In this document: positions 37,401 to 62,001 of the stretch, piece by piece
Layout: each line of letters opens with the position of its first letter
How positions within the stretch are numbered: the first letter of the stretch is position 1
Source of the DNA: Triplophysa rosa
Lineage: Eukaryota; Chordata; Actinopteri; Cypriniformes; Nemacheilidae
DNA: 64,000 nucleotides
Assembly (NCBI RefSeq): GCF_024868665.1
Contig: NC_079893.1
Location: 10,340,407 to 10,404,406, forward strand
Direction of reading: 5' to 3'
Translations under genes and position numbers: made by a program
The notes under the pieces: generated by a model
The model's database searches: none
Seen by the model: the letters and a program-made list of their open reading frames with translations, nothing else
What the model was told of the DNA's origin: nothing

Positions 37401-38189
37401 AAACAGATAGTTCAATATATTGGTATCAAAAACTACATAAAATACAAAATACATCCATAACGCAAAATGTCACGTCCATAACTGGAATTGCCTGGGAGTC
37501 AAACCTTAAGTTGCTTATGCAATGCTCTCTCAAATGAGCTATAGGAACACTATAATCAATTTTAATTTAATTGTAATTAAATAATCATACATTACATTTT
37601 GAATAATTACTTCAAGCTAACTTTTCAATTATGGAGTTTTTTGTTGACCTTGGTTAAGTAAAAACAATCAAATAAAAAAATATTTATATGATAACCATAA
37701 GCTTTTTAACCTCTCCCATACCTATTTTAAATCTTTATTTCGATAAAATCTTAAAAATTAAATTTTGCTGTATATATAACTTGACTTTAAGACAGCAATC
37801 TTTTTATAATTTGTTGCATGTGTAAAATGTATCCTATGTCAGAAAAAATTATATTTGATTTCTAATGAAATGAAATGAATAAAAAATTATTTGCATTACC
37901 AAAACAGTATTGTTGGAAAAACCTTTAAAAATAAAGGTGCTTCACGATGTCATAGACATAGAAGAACCTTTTCGGTCTAAATGGTTCCATAAAGGACCTT
38001 AAACATCCAAGTATTTCACATTTCTGTTTCTATGTGGCAAAAAAGGTTCTTCAGATTTTACTTAACATTTTTCACATAACACGTAATAAAAGTCTCATTT
38101 TCCAAGTTAGGTTAGTTAAATTCGCACCTAATTGAAAAACGTATACATAAATAAAATTCCATTGTTTAATTTTAATACGTACCTCTCAT
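27561..38189 (-). CDS. nsun7: nsun7, NOL1/NOP2/Sun-family RNA methyltransferase-like protein (spliced, 12 coding exons)
   Basis: Member of the NSUN (RNA m5C methyltransferase) family; in mammals NSUN7 is linked to sperm motility and enhancer-RNA methylation. The twelve exons join in frame to 827 codons. Recognisable segments include LLEDILIDS (near residue 150), PDDLMALVVVLLYD, YKTKLAASLA, VFCKDTHCSNVLLF, NPVEFILNESG, VVYCTCSVHPEENEQLV (motif VI, C485), DLTNGCFLCVMKRE and DILARAAAKGLLGG. The SAM-binding motif I region (CDVLMVG.., near 340-346) lacks the usual glycines. The motif IV position reads LPQCSAS (C422) rather than PPCSG, so activity is doubtful. The start is supported by an in-frame stop upstream of the ATG. 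It runs tail-to-tail with apbb2, as in mammals. Confidence 0.94.
28606..29213. mobile_element. Foldback repeat with CACTGTAAAAA ends
   Basis: Outer ACACTGTAAAAA / TTTTTTACAGTGTA. Inner inverted pairs GTTGCCAGTAACTTACTGTAG versus CTACAGTAAGTTACTGGCAA, and ACATTAACAAGTCTTTATCT versus its inverse. Possibly two elements, one nested in the other. Lies in an nsun7 intron. Confidence 0.7.
29979..30078 (-). CDS. nsun7: nsun7 coding exon 11
   Basis: Encodes RVVSAGWGDEEDTFFKTEAS then DLTNGCFLCVMKRE. The (D/E)LTNGCFL motif is typical of the C-terminal end of the NSUN fold. Acceptor 'ctttag', donor gtgagt, phase 0. Confidence 0.94.
30284..30401 (-). CDS. nsun7: nsun7 coding exon 10 (motif VI, TCS)
   Basis: Encodes FSKVKAVVYCTCSVHPEENE then QLVKRALEKADSKPKALPL. 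It contains the TC cysteine (C485) that is catalytic in active NSUN enzymes. Acceptor 'tccacag', donor gtacac, phase 2. Confidence 0.95.
30675..30776 (-). CDS. nsun7: nsun7 coding exon 9
   Basis: Encodes DRGLIHGLSKGTISDSKLEA then LVAKQTQYLSHALT, matching the VLAQQQYEQLTHA helix of mammalian NSUN7. Donor gtgagt, phase 1. Confidence 0.9.
30872..31015 (-). CDS. nsun7: nsun7 coding exon 8 (motif IV region)
   Basis: Encodes NIKLLSDDFNDLNEWDSC, then VIVVLPQCSASALCNPVEFI and LNESG. The conserved cysteine (C422) is kept but the preceding proline is glutamine. Acceptor 'tttacag', donor gtacag, phase 1. Confidence 0.93.
32144..32354 (-). CDS. nsun7: nsun7 coding exon 7 (degenerate SAM motif I)
   Basis: Encodes DKSRSLVACAVRPLLAKKCD, then VLMVGSFSAHTVAHVAIYAA and VCGVISPIIQ. 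This is where active NSUN enzymes carry the glycine-rich SAM-binding loop; here it reads VLMVGSFSAHT. Donor gtgagt, phase 1. Confidence 0.93.
32434..32617 (-). CDS. nsun7: nsun7 coding exon 6
   Basis: Encodes SIENVYKILKTAGFTQVDS, then VFCKDTHCSNVLLFPRSVQK and EHTLIIQ. The acceptor 'ccaacag' was chosen because it joins in frame and gives the family length. Donor gtaaca, phase 0. Confidence 0.92.
32725..32877 (-). CDS. nsun7: nsun7 coding exon 5
   Basis: Encodes YKTKLAASLAHCRIKQNLLT through IPLYAWVNTPKA. Acceptor 'tttcag', donor gtaatg, phase 2. The preceding 1.5-kb intron is almost entirely a large palindrome. Confidence 0.94.
33173..34186. repeat. 1-kb palindrome in nsun7 intron 4
   Basis: Arms 33173-33510 and 33862-34186 are inverted copies with few differences over roughly 330 bases (for example AGGAGTCAAGC / GCTTGACTCCT, and GTAGGCCTAC in both). 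The ~350-base centre is a separate palindromic MITE. Confidence 0.88.
33522..33855. mobile_element. Palindromic MITE copy inside the palindrome loop
   Basis: AAAAGGGATAGTTCACCC on the left and TTTTTGGGTGAACTGTCCAT on the right. Near-complete foldback. Confidence 0.8.
34384..34517 (-). CDS. nsun7: nsun7 coding exon 4
   Basis: Encodes PDDLMALVVVLLYDLMDRKF and continues QPREP..., ending in EDRLH with phase 2 at gtaagt. Strong family match. Confidence 0.94.
34610..34668 (-). CDS. nsun7: nsun7 coding exon 3
   Basis: Short exon encoding YQDLLEDILIDSLFYRSQQM, a clear match to the LLEDILIDS(Y)FYPSQQ segment of mammalian NSUN7. Acceptor 'atcacag', donor gtgggt, phase 0. Confidence 0.93.
36232..36657 (-). 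CDS. nsun7: nsun7 coding exon 2
   Basis: Encodes the N-terminal region, including PDSVYTQAAAIFQKTHVEKD and WAYDLAFNTLK. It is bounded by 'tttacag' and gtgagt, phase 1 at the end. The N-terminal 70 residues are low-complexity. Confidence 0.92.
36798..36905. repeat. Small repeat with TGGGTT / AACCCA pairs
   Basis: CTGGGTTATTTTCAACCCAA then GTTGGGTCAAA and ACCCAGTCGCTGGGTTATAA, a fold-back-rich segment resembling a common fish short repeat. Confidence 0.45.
36941..37500. mobile_element. Repeat with internal GTCACATCCATAACG motifs
   Basis: Ends TTGGGAGGGCAATTCC / GGAATTGCCTGGGAG are inverted. Between them (G)TCACATCCATAACG or a close variant occurs four times (near 37124, 37306, 37451, 37469). 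Confidence 0.6.
38183..38189 (-). CDS. nsun7: nsun7 coding exon 1 (seven coding bases)
   Basis: Only ATG AGA G is coding; the rest of this exon is 5' UTR. Donor gtacgt. Joined to exon 2 it gives MREFGSIGMLKPTF. An in-frame TAG lies upstream beyond a GA run. If this exon were not used, translation could start at the internal Met (MLKPTF) in exon 2. Confidence 0.75.
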
Positions 38190-38367
38190 AATGTAAGTGC
38201 AGTCAGCTTGGCAACAAGCATGAAGATGAGTACAGTGTGGATGAGGAGGCTCTCTCTCTCTCTAGCTCTGAGATCGTGTGTCACTACGACAACGAACACA
38301 CTTGCTCTTGTCAACAAAACGTGAATCTCTCAACAGATAGTCACTCAGCTATCAGCATCTTATCATA

Positions 38368-38378
38368 ACACACACACA

Positions 38379-38442
<64 letters not shown>

Positions 38443-38445
38443 AAC
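38368..38445. repeat. Compound (AC)n(CT)n(AC)n microsatellite
   Basis: AC run, then about 50 bases of CT, then AC again, roughly 200 bases upstream of the nsun7 start. Confidence 0.95.
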
Positions 38446-38583
38446 ATGTGAAACAGTCCACTCCTGTTTCTGTAGTGGCTGCTCTGTAATATTGTGCTGT
38501 TTTTATGGCAGGTCACGTGTCACACATTCTTTTAAGTGTGTATCTTGTATCCCTTAACAACTTTTCCCACAATTGCGTAGCGT

Positions 38584-38586
38584 TGT

Positions 38587-38612
<26 letters not shown>
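38584..38612. repeat. (GT)n microsatellite
   Basis: Pure GT run upstream of nsun7. Confidence 0.9.
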
Positions 38613-38617
<5 letters not shown>

Positions 38618-40487
38618 TGAAGTTTAGTTAAGGAACAGGCCGCTGACATTAAGGGTAAGCAGACTCCAGAGAAACGCTTAATTTCTGCTCATCCGAAACC
38701 CTGTCATGCTTGACGCACATCGGCTCCAAAGAGACACTATTAGCAGACGTTTGCATTCATCATGCTGAATGATTCATTGCTTTGGTTACAGAACTGATCT
38801 GAGACCAGTTTCCCTCAGTTACCCCCAAATTAAAAAAATCTTAGTCAGTAGTTTCCATTAAGTCCCAACTTTTATCAAGCTGACAGCCAATCAACTGCTG
38901 CATCTAATTAGGCCCCACCCAGGTAGTTCCTGATTGGTCCATGCTGCCTTGGTTTGACATTTAATTAGTGATGAGACCTGTCAGTCATTGTGAAACAGCG
39001 GTAAGTCAGTTCAGTGGAACAAAACCAGTGGAAACATGAGGGCAGACGAGAGACTGCTTAGTGCTTAATAAATAATGTTGTGTACACTTCCATATGTGTC
39101 TGCGTGCTGAATTAATAATGTGGTGTCCGGAGAAACACGCCTTTTGTTTTTCCTCATTAACCCTCCTCTCAATGCATATCAGGAACAGATCGGTGTGTCC
39201 ACAGTGACATCACAGGTCATTCATCTTTCTTGCTGTTTTAGCTCAAACGATGTGCTATCACTCAAGCTGCTAAACGCTGAACTCGACGTTGGGTTGAAAC
39301 AGTACACTGACTGGCATATGTGATGGTAATGTATTTGCTGGAGTGAAACAATTCCAGCAGGCCTATTGCTAAACACATTTTAATAAGTCGTAATGAATGT
39401 TGCCTATTGTGCACATTGCATTCAAACAGACTGCAGGTGTTTGTCTGGAGGTTATTTTAGGTTTTAATGACAGCACAGACAGAACACAGCAGGGAAAACT
39501 GTAACACTTTAGTAATTTGTTTTGGAAATGTCTAAGCTAAAACTTCTAAAATCTAAGACATCAGCAGTCATCTAATTTGTCAATTATACTCTTTAGAGTT
39601 ACACATAATAAAAAAATAAGCTCAAAAATTAGTGTTACGTCTGCATTGGACGTATGATCATTTTAATAACTGTAACTATGACCCCAAAGATATTCACAAG
39701 GTGAAATCTGTGAAACACTTTTATTTACATCCTACCTACAGAGAAAAATACGGTAAGAAATCTAACACAATCTCAACTGGTGGATAATTGATATGAATTT
39801 GTATGATGTACGATCTGATTTGCCCAGTGACAAAAAATCACGCTTGATTCACAAATTTCATGCAAAATTCATAAAAAATTGCCACCTCAAAAAATAAACT
39901 ATATTTTTTTCATGGAAAAAATAAAACGAAAAAATTATTCGTTTTACAAACCACTGTCATTTAAACAGGTTCTTGCTTATTGGTTTATGTATTTAAAGTA
40001 TACAAGCCATAGATTTTATAGCAGCTCGCCACCACAAACCTGTGAGCTATACATTTCACTTTCACTGGCTTCAAAACAACTCTGCATTTTGTCACCCGTG
40101 TGATCAGAGGTCCTGGGACAGTCCTTGTTTTTAAGTTGCAAGTCATGTTATTATTTGCCTACTTTGGCATTGAAAACCTAGACCAGGATTTTTTTAGTAT
40201 CACACAATTTAGAGAAGTGCAACAGGGTATGATTTATCGTTGCGATTCATCACAGCATTACCTATACGAGTAATAATAATAAAAAAATACCTGCATTATA
40301 TCTTTTTATTCATAGCTAATAATGAGAATTATATATTGACCCCTGTACAAGAAATGTCCAGATTCTCCTTTTAAAAATCTGGTTAACAGTACAGTAGCAT
40401 TACACCCCTCTAAATATCCTAAAACTCAGCCTTGCTGCCCTCCACAGGACACACAGGAACTATGCTCATGACAACATGAGCTCCTCT

Positions 40488-40712
40488 GAAAGGGACACTC
40501 CACCCAAAAATGAAAATTCTGTAATTTACTCACCCTCAAGTTGTTCCAAACCTGTATAAATGTCTTTGAACGAAGAAAGATATTTGGAAAAATGTTAGCA
40601 ACTGACATTTCTGGGACATCATTGACTATCTTATTGTATCATTTTTTTGGTTTTGTTAAACACCGAATATGATATGACAGAATTTTTATTTTTGGGAGGA
40701 GTATCCCTTGAA
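40488..40712. mobile_element. Palindromic MITE copy
   Basis: GGGACACTCCACCCAAAAATG left, TTTTTGGGAGGAGTATCCCT right. Inner AAGATATTTGGAAAAATGTT. Confidence 0.7.
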
Positions 40713-41055
40713 TTTGAGATAAGAGATGGTGGCAAAACAAACACGAGTTGATTCAATAAATGTGCAAATGCACAATTAATAAAAAAATAAAAACAAAGCT
40801 TTTAAACTTTCCATATAAAATGTGGGTTTAATCACAGTCTTGAGGTTAAAACATTTTATGTGTTTGTCACCCCTGAACAGCTATTGACTTAACAATCCTT
40901 CAGGAGTGTGTACAACAGCCATAAAAACATATTCCTACGATACACTAACCAAACAATATGAATCCTATGGAAACTCATCAAATTTCACGTACAAAAATAT
41001 CTCAAATCAGATCACATTTTTGTTTTCAGTCTCAACAAAAAAGGCATGTTGTGTA

Positions 41056-41360
41056 TTATCGTGGAAGGAATCCACGATGTGGACCACCACGCCCTCTGAA
41101 TCCACCTCGGTCTCCACGGAAGTTCGGCCGGTTTCTCTCTCGACCGCGATCTCCTCTACCTGAGCCTTGACCACCCCTACCTCCTCGTGCTGCCCCCCCA
41201 CCTCTCTCTGCCATGGATTTAGGAGGTGGGGATTTGGGACGCAGTCTCTCGATTTCCTCAGTACAACCAGACAAATAAGCATTGGGCTCGTTGAAGTGGC
41301 CAGAGTACGCTTCTGCGTGGAAGTTGCTGTTGGTCAGGGTCGGGCCTACAGTTAGCCAAC
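41056..41360 (-). CDS. mettl14: mettl14 terminal coding exon 11 (RGG tail)
   Basis: Starts [19 protein letters not shown] and passes [16 protein letters not shown]. It ends with a Gly/Arg tail (repeated RGG and RGR) terminating GFLPR-stop. The tail binds RNA in mammals. Confidence 0.97.
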
Positions 41361-44300
41361 CTAAAAAATACATAACATTAGATAAATTGTCACATTGGTG
41401 ATTTCTCAATCTGTGAATACAGAGTGTTGTCTTTTCTGTCAGGCAATATGGCTTTTTTTAACAAATGCAGTTTTAATTCTCAACCCTATGCAGTTAGAAC
41501 TAACCTGGCCTGATGGTGCTGTCCCTGCCAAACAAATGCAGGCGTCGACGGCCCAAGCAGAAATGTTCGATGATGTGGAAAATCTCCACTGGCTTCTCAA
41601 TATTGCCCATCTCTGGCTCCTCTGTAATGATCAGGTCTATGTCCACATTAGCATGAATGAAGTCACCATCTGTGCTGCGTCTAACTGTGCCTTTGATGCC
41701 CATCAGACAGTGTTCCTGAACGTACACACAGAAAGAGACACGTAAATTGAAAACTAGAGAGCATTTCTAGCGCGATGTTGTGGCAGATTTCCTACCGCCT
41801 CGATCAAAAGAAATATGACTTGACTTGTCGCTTACCTTGGTCCTCTGGAACACAGCTTTAGGGTCCAGCGTTTTGGTCTTGCCAGGGTTGTTTTTGTTGG
41901 TCTTGATCCAACAAATGTCCTCACATCTCCTGAAGCCCCACTTCCTCAGACACTGCGAGAGACAACACACACAGAACTAAACTGAGACAGACCTAAAGAT
42001 GAGAGCTCCAGAGCTTTGCTGAAGTTTATCTTGAAGTATGACGTTAGTTTTAGAGTATTACACACACAGAGACATCATCTATTGTATTGTTCAGCTCTCA
42101 AGTCAGTGGAAAGTACAAGTTTATATCAAAATAGAACAGCAAGTAAACACTGTATTAGGGATGTGTCACATTTTAAGCCTGGGATTATGATTTGGAGAAG
42201 AGATAAGAGTGAACAGAAAAATATCACGCATTCTGTGTGTGTGTGTGTGTGTGTGTGTACCATTCGGCCGAGATCAAGGCCTTCTCCGGATCCACACCAC
42301 AGGAACACGAAAGAACGAATGGCAGAGATTTCCTCTATGTCCAGCTTCATGATCTTCATCAATCATAAAAATAGAGAAAATAAAAGGAAAAAATAAAACC
42401 TTATATCATAATTTTATAATAAATAATGAAATGTAAGTCACACATGTATGAATGCATTTGGCCAGAAATAAATGTCTGAAATGTTTTTCGATTCACACGT
42501 GGCGTAGAATTTAAGAAACAAGCATAGTAACTCACATCGTCCCAGTTCCAAAAGCGCTCATTGGCGATGATGCCTGACTCTCTGTAATATTCCTCTAATG
42601 GAGGCTCTACCAGAATCACATCGAACTTACACTTCAGATCTCTCAGATCAAACCTGTCCATATCTGCCTGCAGATACCTGGCACACAAACAAACATATTT
42701 ACAAACACAATGCAAGCGGGGTCCTTAAATCTAAGACCACTAGTGAAAATAACTTTTCTAAATTAATACAATTAATAAATTGTAAAATTGTTTACAAATG
42801 TAAAGATAGCATGCACTTGAGCTGGCAGTGACTCCACAAGCTTGTACTTAGCCTGATGTTATCACAATAGAAGCAAACGGAATATTCAATAAAATAGAAG
42901 AAAGCAAAGAAATTCTGCTTTCATTTCTTTGCAACGTCTTTCGTAGTCGTAACCTACAAATAGTTACAAATGCTTTTATTTCTAATACCTTTTTCTGTCA
43001 GCATCTCTTTATCTTGTATTCCTAAAACTATTTATTTCTATGTCTAAATTAGATTCTGAATGCACTACTTTTAATGTGGTGTCAGACTGGAACAAAGAGA
43101 AATAAATAAATAAGAAATCCAAGAAAACACGTTCTCTTACATTGGTGGGGTGTTGGTGGCAGAGATGAGCTCATCTTTTAGCCGGATTAGCTCTCTTTGT
43201 TTGGGGTACTCCTCAAACCTGTCAGCCAGACCTAAAGCAAAGCAAACAACACAGGTTTATAACTGGTCTCGGAGTTGGGGGTTGAAAAAATAGGAGCAGA
43301 TAAGACAAAAACAGACATAGATCTGAACATTTACCTCCATCTCGGATAAAGTTCTGAGGTCTATGGCCTGTGTCCACAAAGTGTTGGCAGTAATCGTTGT
43401 GAGGATTCAGACTCTGAGTGCCCTGTAAGACAAAAATGTGCAAGACAATATATGTACAGACACTTTCTATCACATAAATGGAAACATAACTATTAAAAAC
43501 TGTTTAGACCCCATATTATATTATTTCATATCTGATGCATTTCAGAATTTAACAGTAAAGGCAATGAGAGTAAATACTTTATGCATTGAGCACAACTCTT
43601 ACAACTAAGACTATTTATTAGATATAACAAGTGTTTAATGTGTGATATTGTGTTTAATTGGACCTTTAGGAAAGTACTTGAGTCTTTGTACACTTCTTCA
43701 TATTGCCCGCTCTCCTCCTGCTGCTGAGTTTCAACATCTTCCTGTAAAACCATACAGCAGATCCAAGATCAGTTACCTACAGCCTTTTCCTACATAAACT
43801 AAACAAATCTCATAATTACAGCTGATTCCTTATCAGCCTTCACTCACCTTTTGTTCCTCCACGTCCTCCTCTGGATCCTCACCTTCATTCGGGCATTTCC
43901 TTTTAGCAACGGGAACTGATGTGTCAAATGATGCCCTATAGTACCATAATACAGATCAATGAGCAATTATTATAACCACGTTCTGGGTTCATATTGAAAG
44001 GAACTTCACGCAGTTTGTTTAAGCATCACATGCGATCTGTGTGTCAGTTCTGCCCTATTAATACGTTTGCTCAGTTTGAAGCGGAATAGCACTTGCACAT
44101 GCACGCACCTGCATGTTTCTCTGGTCTCCTCTATCTCTTTTTGTTCATCCTTACTGTTGAGAACAGCGCCGAGGCTATCGGGACTGTCTGCTCCGAGCTG
44201 CAAAACAAACCAGTAACGTCATTAAAATAATCGCTGGATGTCGTGCTCGCTATCTACAACGGTAAAGACTAAAAGCCAATTTCGCCAATAATGGCTTTGT

Positions 44301-44396
44301 GAAGCGCGCTAAAAGTTGCATTTCTGTTACCTGTTGTGCAAGAAGCTGTCGTCTGAGCTTCTGCCTTTCCCGTATTTCCTGCAACTGACTGTTCAT
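41056..44396 (-). CDS. mettl14: mettl14, m6A methyltransferase complex subunit (spliced, 11 coding exons)
   Basis: Nuclear RNA-binding partner of METTL3 in the N6-adenosine methyltransferase; METTL14 itself is catalytically inactive but positions RNA. The exons join to 456 codons including the stop, one residue shorter than the human protein as I recall it. Seen in order: [20 protein letters not shown] (N-terminal helix); an acidic linker; the MT-A70 domain with EPPL at residues 191-194 in place of the catalytic [18 protein letters not shown]; the MT-A70 interface [30 protein letters not shown]; and an RGG-rich C-terminus from about 400. The start was chosen by homology; an in-frame upstream ATG 39 bases earlier lacks support. 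It is head-to-head with prss12. Confidence 0.98.
41505..41715 (-). CDS. mettl14: mettl14 coding exon 10
   Basis: Encodes [20 protein letters not shown] then [13 protein letters not shown] and [20 protein letters not shown], completing the MT-A70 fold. Donor gttagt, phase 1. Confidence 0.97.
41836..41952 (-). CDS. mettl14: mettl14 coding exon 9
   Basis: 39 codons, [20 protein letters not shown] then [19 protein letters not shown]. This is the METTL3-interface and RNA-groove region. Donor gtaagc, phase 0. Confidence 0.97.
42234..42259. repeat. (GT)n microsatellite at mettl14 donor
   Basis: On the minus strand the exon 8 donor GTAC runs straight into about 13 AC units. Confidence 0.92.
42261..42353 (-). 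CDS. mettl14: mettl14 coding exon 8
   Basis: Encodes [20 protein letters not shown] then [11 protein letters not shown]. The donor gtac is followed at once by an AC-dinucleotide run in the intron. Confidence 0.96.
42536..42677 (-). CDS. mettl14: mettl14 coding exon 7 (EPPL motif)
   Basis: Encodes [20 protein letters not shown] then [20 protein letters not shown] and RFWNWDD. The EPPL replaces the DPPW of active MT-A70 enzymes and is diagnostic for METTL14. Donor gtgagt, phase 0. Confidence 0.98.
43141..43231 (-). CDS. mettl14: mettl14 coding exon 6
   Basis: Encodes [20 protein letters not shown] then [10 protein letters not shown], ending in phase 2 inside the Met of PPMYLQAD. Donor gtaaga. 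Confidence 0.96.
43335..43422 (-). CDS. mettl14: mettl14 coding exon 5
   Basis: Encodes [20 protein letters not shown] then RPQNFIRDG, essentially invariant in vertebrates. Donor gtaaat, phase 1. Confidence 0.97.
43664..43741 (-). CDS. mettl14: mettl14 coding exon 4
   Basis: 26 codons encoding [20 protein letters not shown] then SSTFLK. The donor gtccaa is a poor match to consensus but is the only one that joins to GTQSLNPHN. Confidence 0.9.
43848..43935 (-). CDS. mettl14: mettl14 coding exon 3
   Basis: Encodes [20 protein letters not shown] then [10 protein letters not shown], the start of the acidic linker; the AKRK pair matches the nuclear-localisation-like segment of mammals. Donor gtgagt, phase 0. 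Confidence 0.9.
44109..44197 (-). CDS. mettl14: mettl14 coding exon 2
   Basis: Encodes [20 protein letters not shown] then EIEETRETC. Acceptor 'tttgcag', donor gtgcgt, phase 2. Confidence 0.95.
44331..44396 (-). CDS. mettl14: mettl14 coding exon 1
   Basis: 22 codons, [20 protein letters not shown] followed by QQ, differing from the mammalian start at residues 2-3. Donor gtaaca, phase 0. Confidence 0.95.
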
Positions 44397-45450
44397 GGCA
44401 ACACTGTATTGGAGAGACTTTACTTTCACGAGCAATTATTTAAAAAATAAAATCTGTGCGGCAAAACAAAACATCGAAACCCCCAATGTGAGAAGCCGTC
44501 GCCGGTGTTTTACGTCATCACGTTGCGACTTGCGAGGTGTATGCTATGACGCCATTCGCAGACTATTTTCGACTACTTTTTGTTAATCCTGTTGTTACAC
44601 TTATTTAGTAAATTGTATTTTATGTGTGCTATGTTATATGATTATTTGTGTTTTATTATATTATAAGTTTAAAGGTTAAATCAAATTCTAAATTTCAAAT
44701 TCCGCCGATAGATTAAAAAATAAGAAAAAAACGTCTTGCTTTTTATGTAAGTAAAAATGTATGGTTTTATGATTGTTTTGCATTTAAAGACCCATTTAAT
44801 CCACAGGTAACCCCATGTTCATTTATATTTTACTGACACAAGAGGGCAGACAGGGACTTTCTCTCAGGATTGATCATACGTGCTCGTCCCTGGCTGGATA
44901 TGCTTGAACAGGACAGAGAGATATTGTGAGATGCTATAATTTAAATTAATTTATGTGTGAATTGATGCGATTAATTAAGACTGTAGCACTATTGAATATT
45001 CTTAACGTAGAGCACGTGTGCTGGCTTTTAGTTGTTGTGAATGATTTATCATGTTTGTAGAGAATTTATTTAAATCATTTGGCCAATATTGTAGTAAGAA
45101 TATGACTCGGTCTTTCAAGATTCTCAGATTAAATGAACGAAAACCTAAATAAAAAACGCCAGGGTATATTTTGGTTATTTGCGACTTGCATAAAGGTTAT
45201 CACTATTGATTTGGATCTATTCTGTTCTAAAACTTCACATCTCTGGGGAGTTCATCGTCATTATGCATGAGTCGTTAAGCTCCAGGCTTCCCCTGTTTCT
45301 CCCTTATTGATCCACGTCTGTAAACCTCCTGAGCTGCTCGGATTACAGCCATAGGCAAGATGAGGCAACTTCAGGACCATGTCTCCAGATAGACTGGAGA
45401 ACATTTATTATTATCATGGATATGTAGTGACAGACACATGTTCATAATTT
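44397..45450. promoter_or_regulatory. Head-to-head promoter region of mettl14 (-) and prss12 (+)
   Basis: 1.05 kb between two divergent start codons. The mettl14-proximal part (about 44460-44560) is CpG-richer than its surroundings and contains a CRE/ATF-like TTACGTCATCACG at about 44510. The rest is AT-rich. No TATA box was assigned. Promoter function is inferred from gene orientation. Confidence 0.5.
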
Positions 45451-60732
<15,282 letters not shown>

Positions 60733-61729
60733 TGACAGAAAAAGATGGTCTTGCAAGTTTATCTTCTGCACTTGTTTCTATCAAAAGTTTAAAACATCAA
60801 AGTACTTTATTTTATTTGTCACAGTAAACTACACTCCTAAGGGAATTTAAGAACTATTACCATGAAATTAAGACATATGCACAACTCAGATAAGTATATG
60901 ACTTGTTAAGGTTCAGTTGATCCATCTGGAAGAAATAAGTGCATTAGAATTGAGCTCTGTGATAATTGTGTGCATGTGTGTGTGTGCGTGCGTGCATGTG
61001 TATGTGATGAGCTCTTCCTGATGAGCGAAGGTGACATGGTTGGTATAGAGCCAAGTGTCTTAATCTTTATGTATACAGATGTGTATGTGTATGTGTGCGT
61101 GTGTTACTAAACATCTGTAGAAGTGTCTTTTTTAAGACTGAAGTTATGATTTTCAATCATACATGTGTTATTGTTCAGCTCGAGTTACAAAACTGATAAG
61201 AGTGTCAGCTTTACACATGCTAATGTGATCAGCACCTTTCCTCACGCTCACCTCCTGAGGGTAGGCCGGAGGTCAGGTTATGACACTGTAACTGATGCTC
61301 ATATCTGTCTGGTGAGCTCAAATCTCTCACTTCTCCCATGTGTTATGTGTCATATTCCGTGCTTGCCTGTATGTGTGTTCCAGATATATGTCTCTCTTGT
61401 GTAATGAGTGAGAATACACCATATCAAATTAAAAAAGAGGAATGCACACTTGATCTTTTTGCGTTCAGTGTTTGACTTTTGTTGATTTTTGTAGGTCCTG
61501 TTTATAATTTAGATGAGTGAGGTAACTGAATTGTGCTGAATTATGTGATTCCGATTAATGTCTATTACAGTAATACATTGAGGTTGAGTGAGGTTGTTAG
61601 AGGACCAGTCGTGTTTTCTGTGGCTTTTAACAGCTTTGTGAAGTTCCTATAGGTGAGGTTTTAGAACAGCCACATTGAGTTTATCAGGTCATTGGTTAAC
61701 ATTACTTAAAGGTAGTGTGTGTGATATTT

Positions 61730-61999
61730 GGATGGATGGATGGATTCAATTTATTGTCATTGCACATGTACAAGTACAAGGCAACGAAATGTGACCTCTG
61801 CATTTAACCCATCCAGAGAGTAGTGAACACACGTACCCCCGGAGCAGTGGGCAGCTATCACTACAGCGCCCGGGGAGCAAGTAGGGATAAGGTGCCTTGC
61901 TCAAGGGCACCTCAGTTATTACCCGCCGGCCCTGGGAATCGAACCGGCAACCTTCTGGTCATGAGTCCGACTCTCTAACCATTAGGCCACAACTGCCCC
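61730..61999 (-). mobile_element. tRNA-derived SINE
   Basis: Read on the minus strand it starts GGGGCAGTTGTGGCCTAATG, with A box TGGCCTAATGG and B box GGTTCGATTCC, and ends AATAAATTGAATCCATCC. This is a common fish SINE type. ATATT flanks both ends. Confidence 0.82.
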
Positions 62000-62001
62000 T
62001 A

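Larger units (their letters stand above)
38190..41055. other. Spacer between nsun7 5' end and mettl14 3' end
   Basis: Contains the nsun7 5' UTR and promoter next to a CT/AC microsatellite, a GT run near 38584, and a palindromic MITE copy at 40488-40712. I see no coding exon in it. The mettl14 poly(A) site lies somewhere left of 41056. Confidence 0.5.

Noticed and set aside
38368..38445. CRISPR-like or satellite array
   Set aside because: Simple dinucleotide microsatellite; no spacer structure.
41395..41745. 116-residue plus-strand ORF
   Set aside because: Antisense of mettl14 exon 10.
44396..44435. Upstream in-frame ATG for mettl14
   Set aside because: It would add 13 residues absent from the otherwise near-identical mammalian protein.
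61921..61999. tRNA gene
   Set aside because: A and B boxes are present, but the sequence continues into a SINE body and tail, so it is tRNA-derived rather than a functional tRNA.
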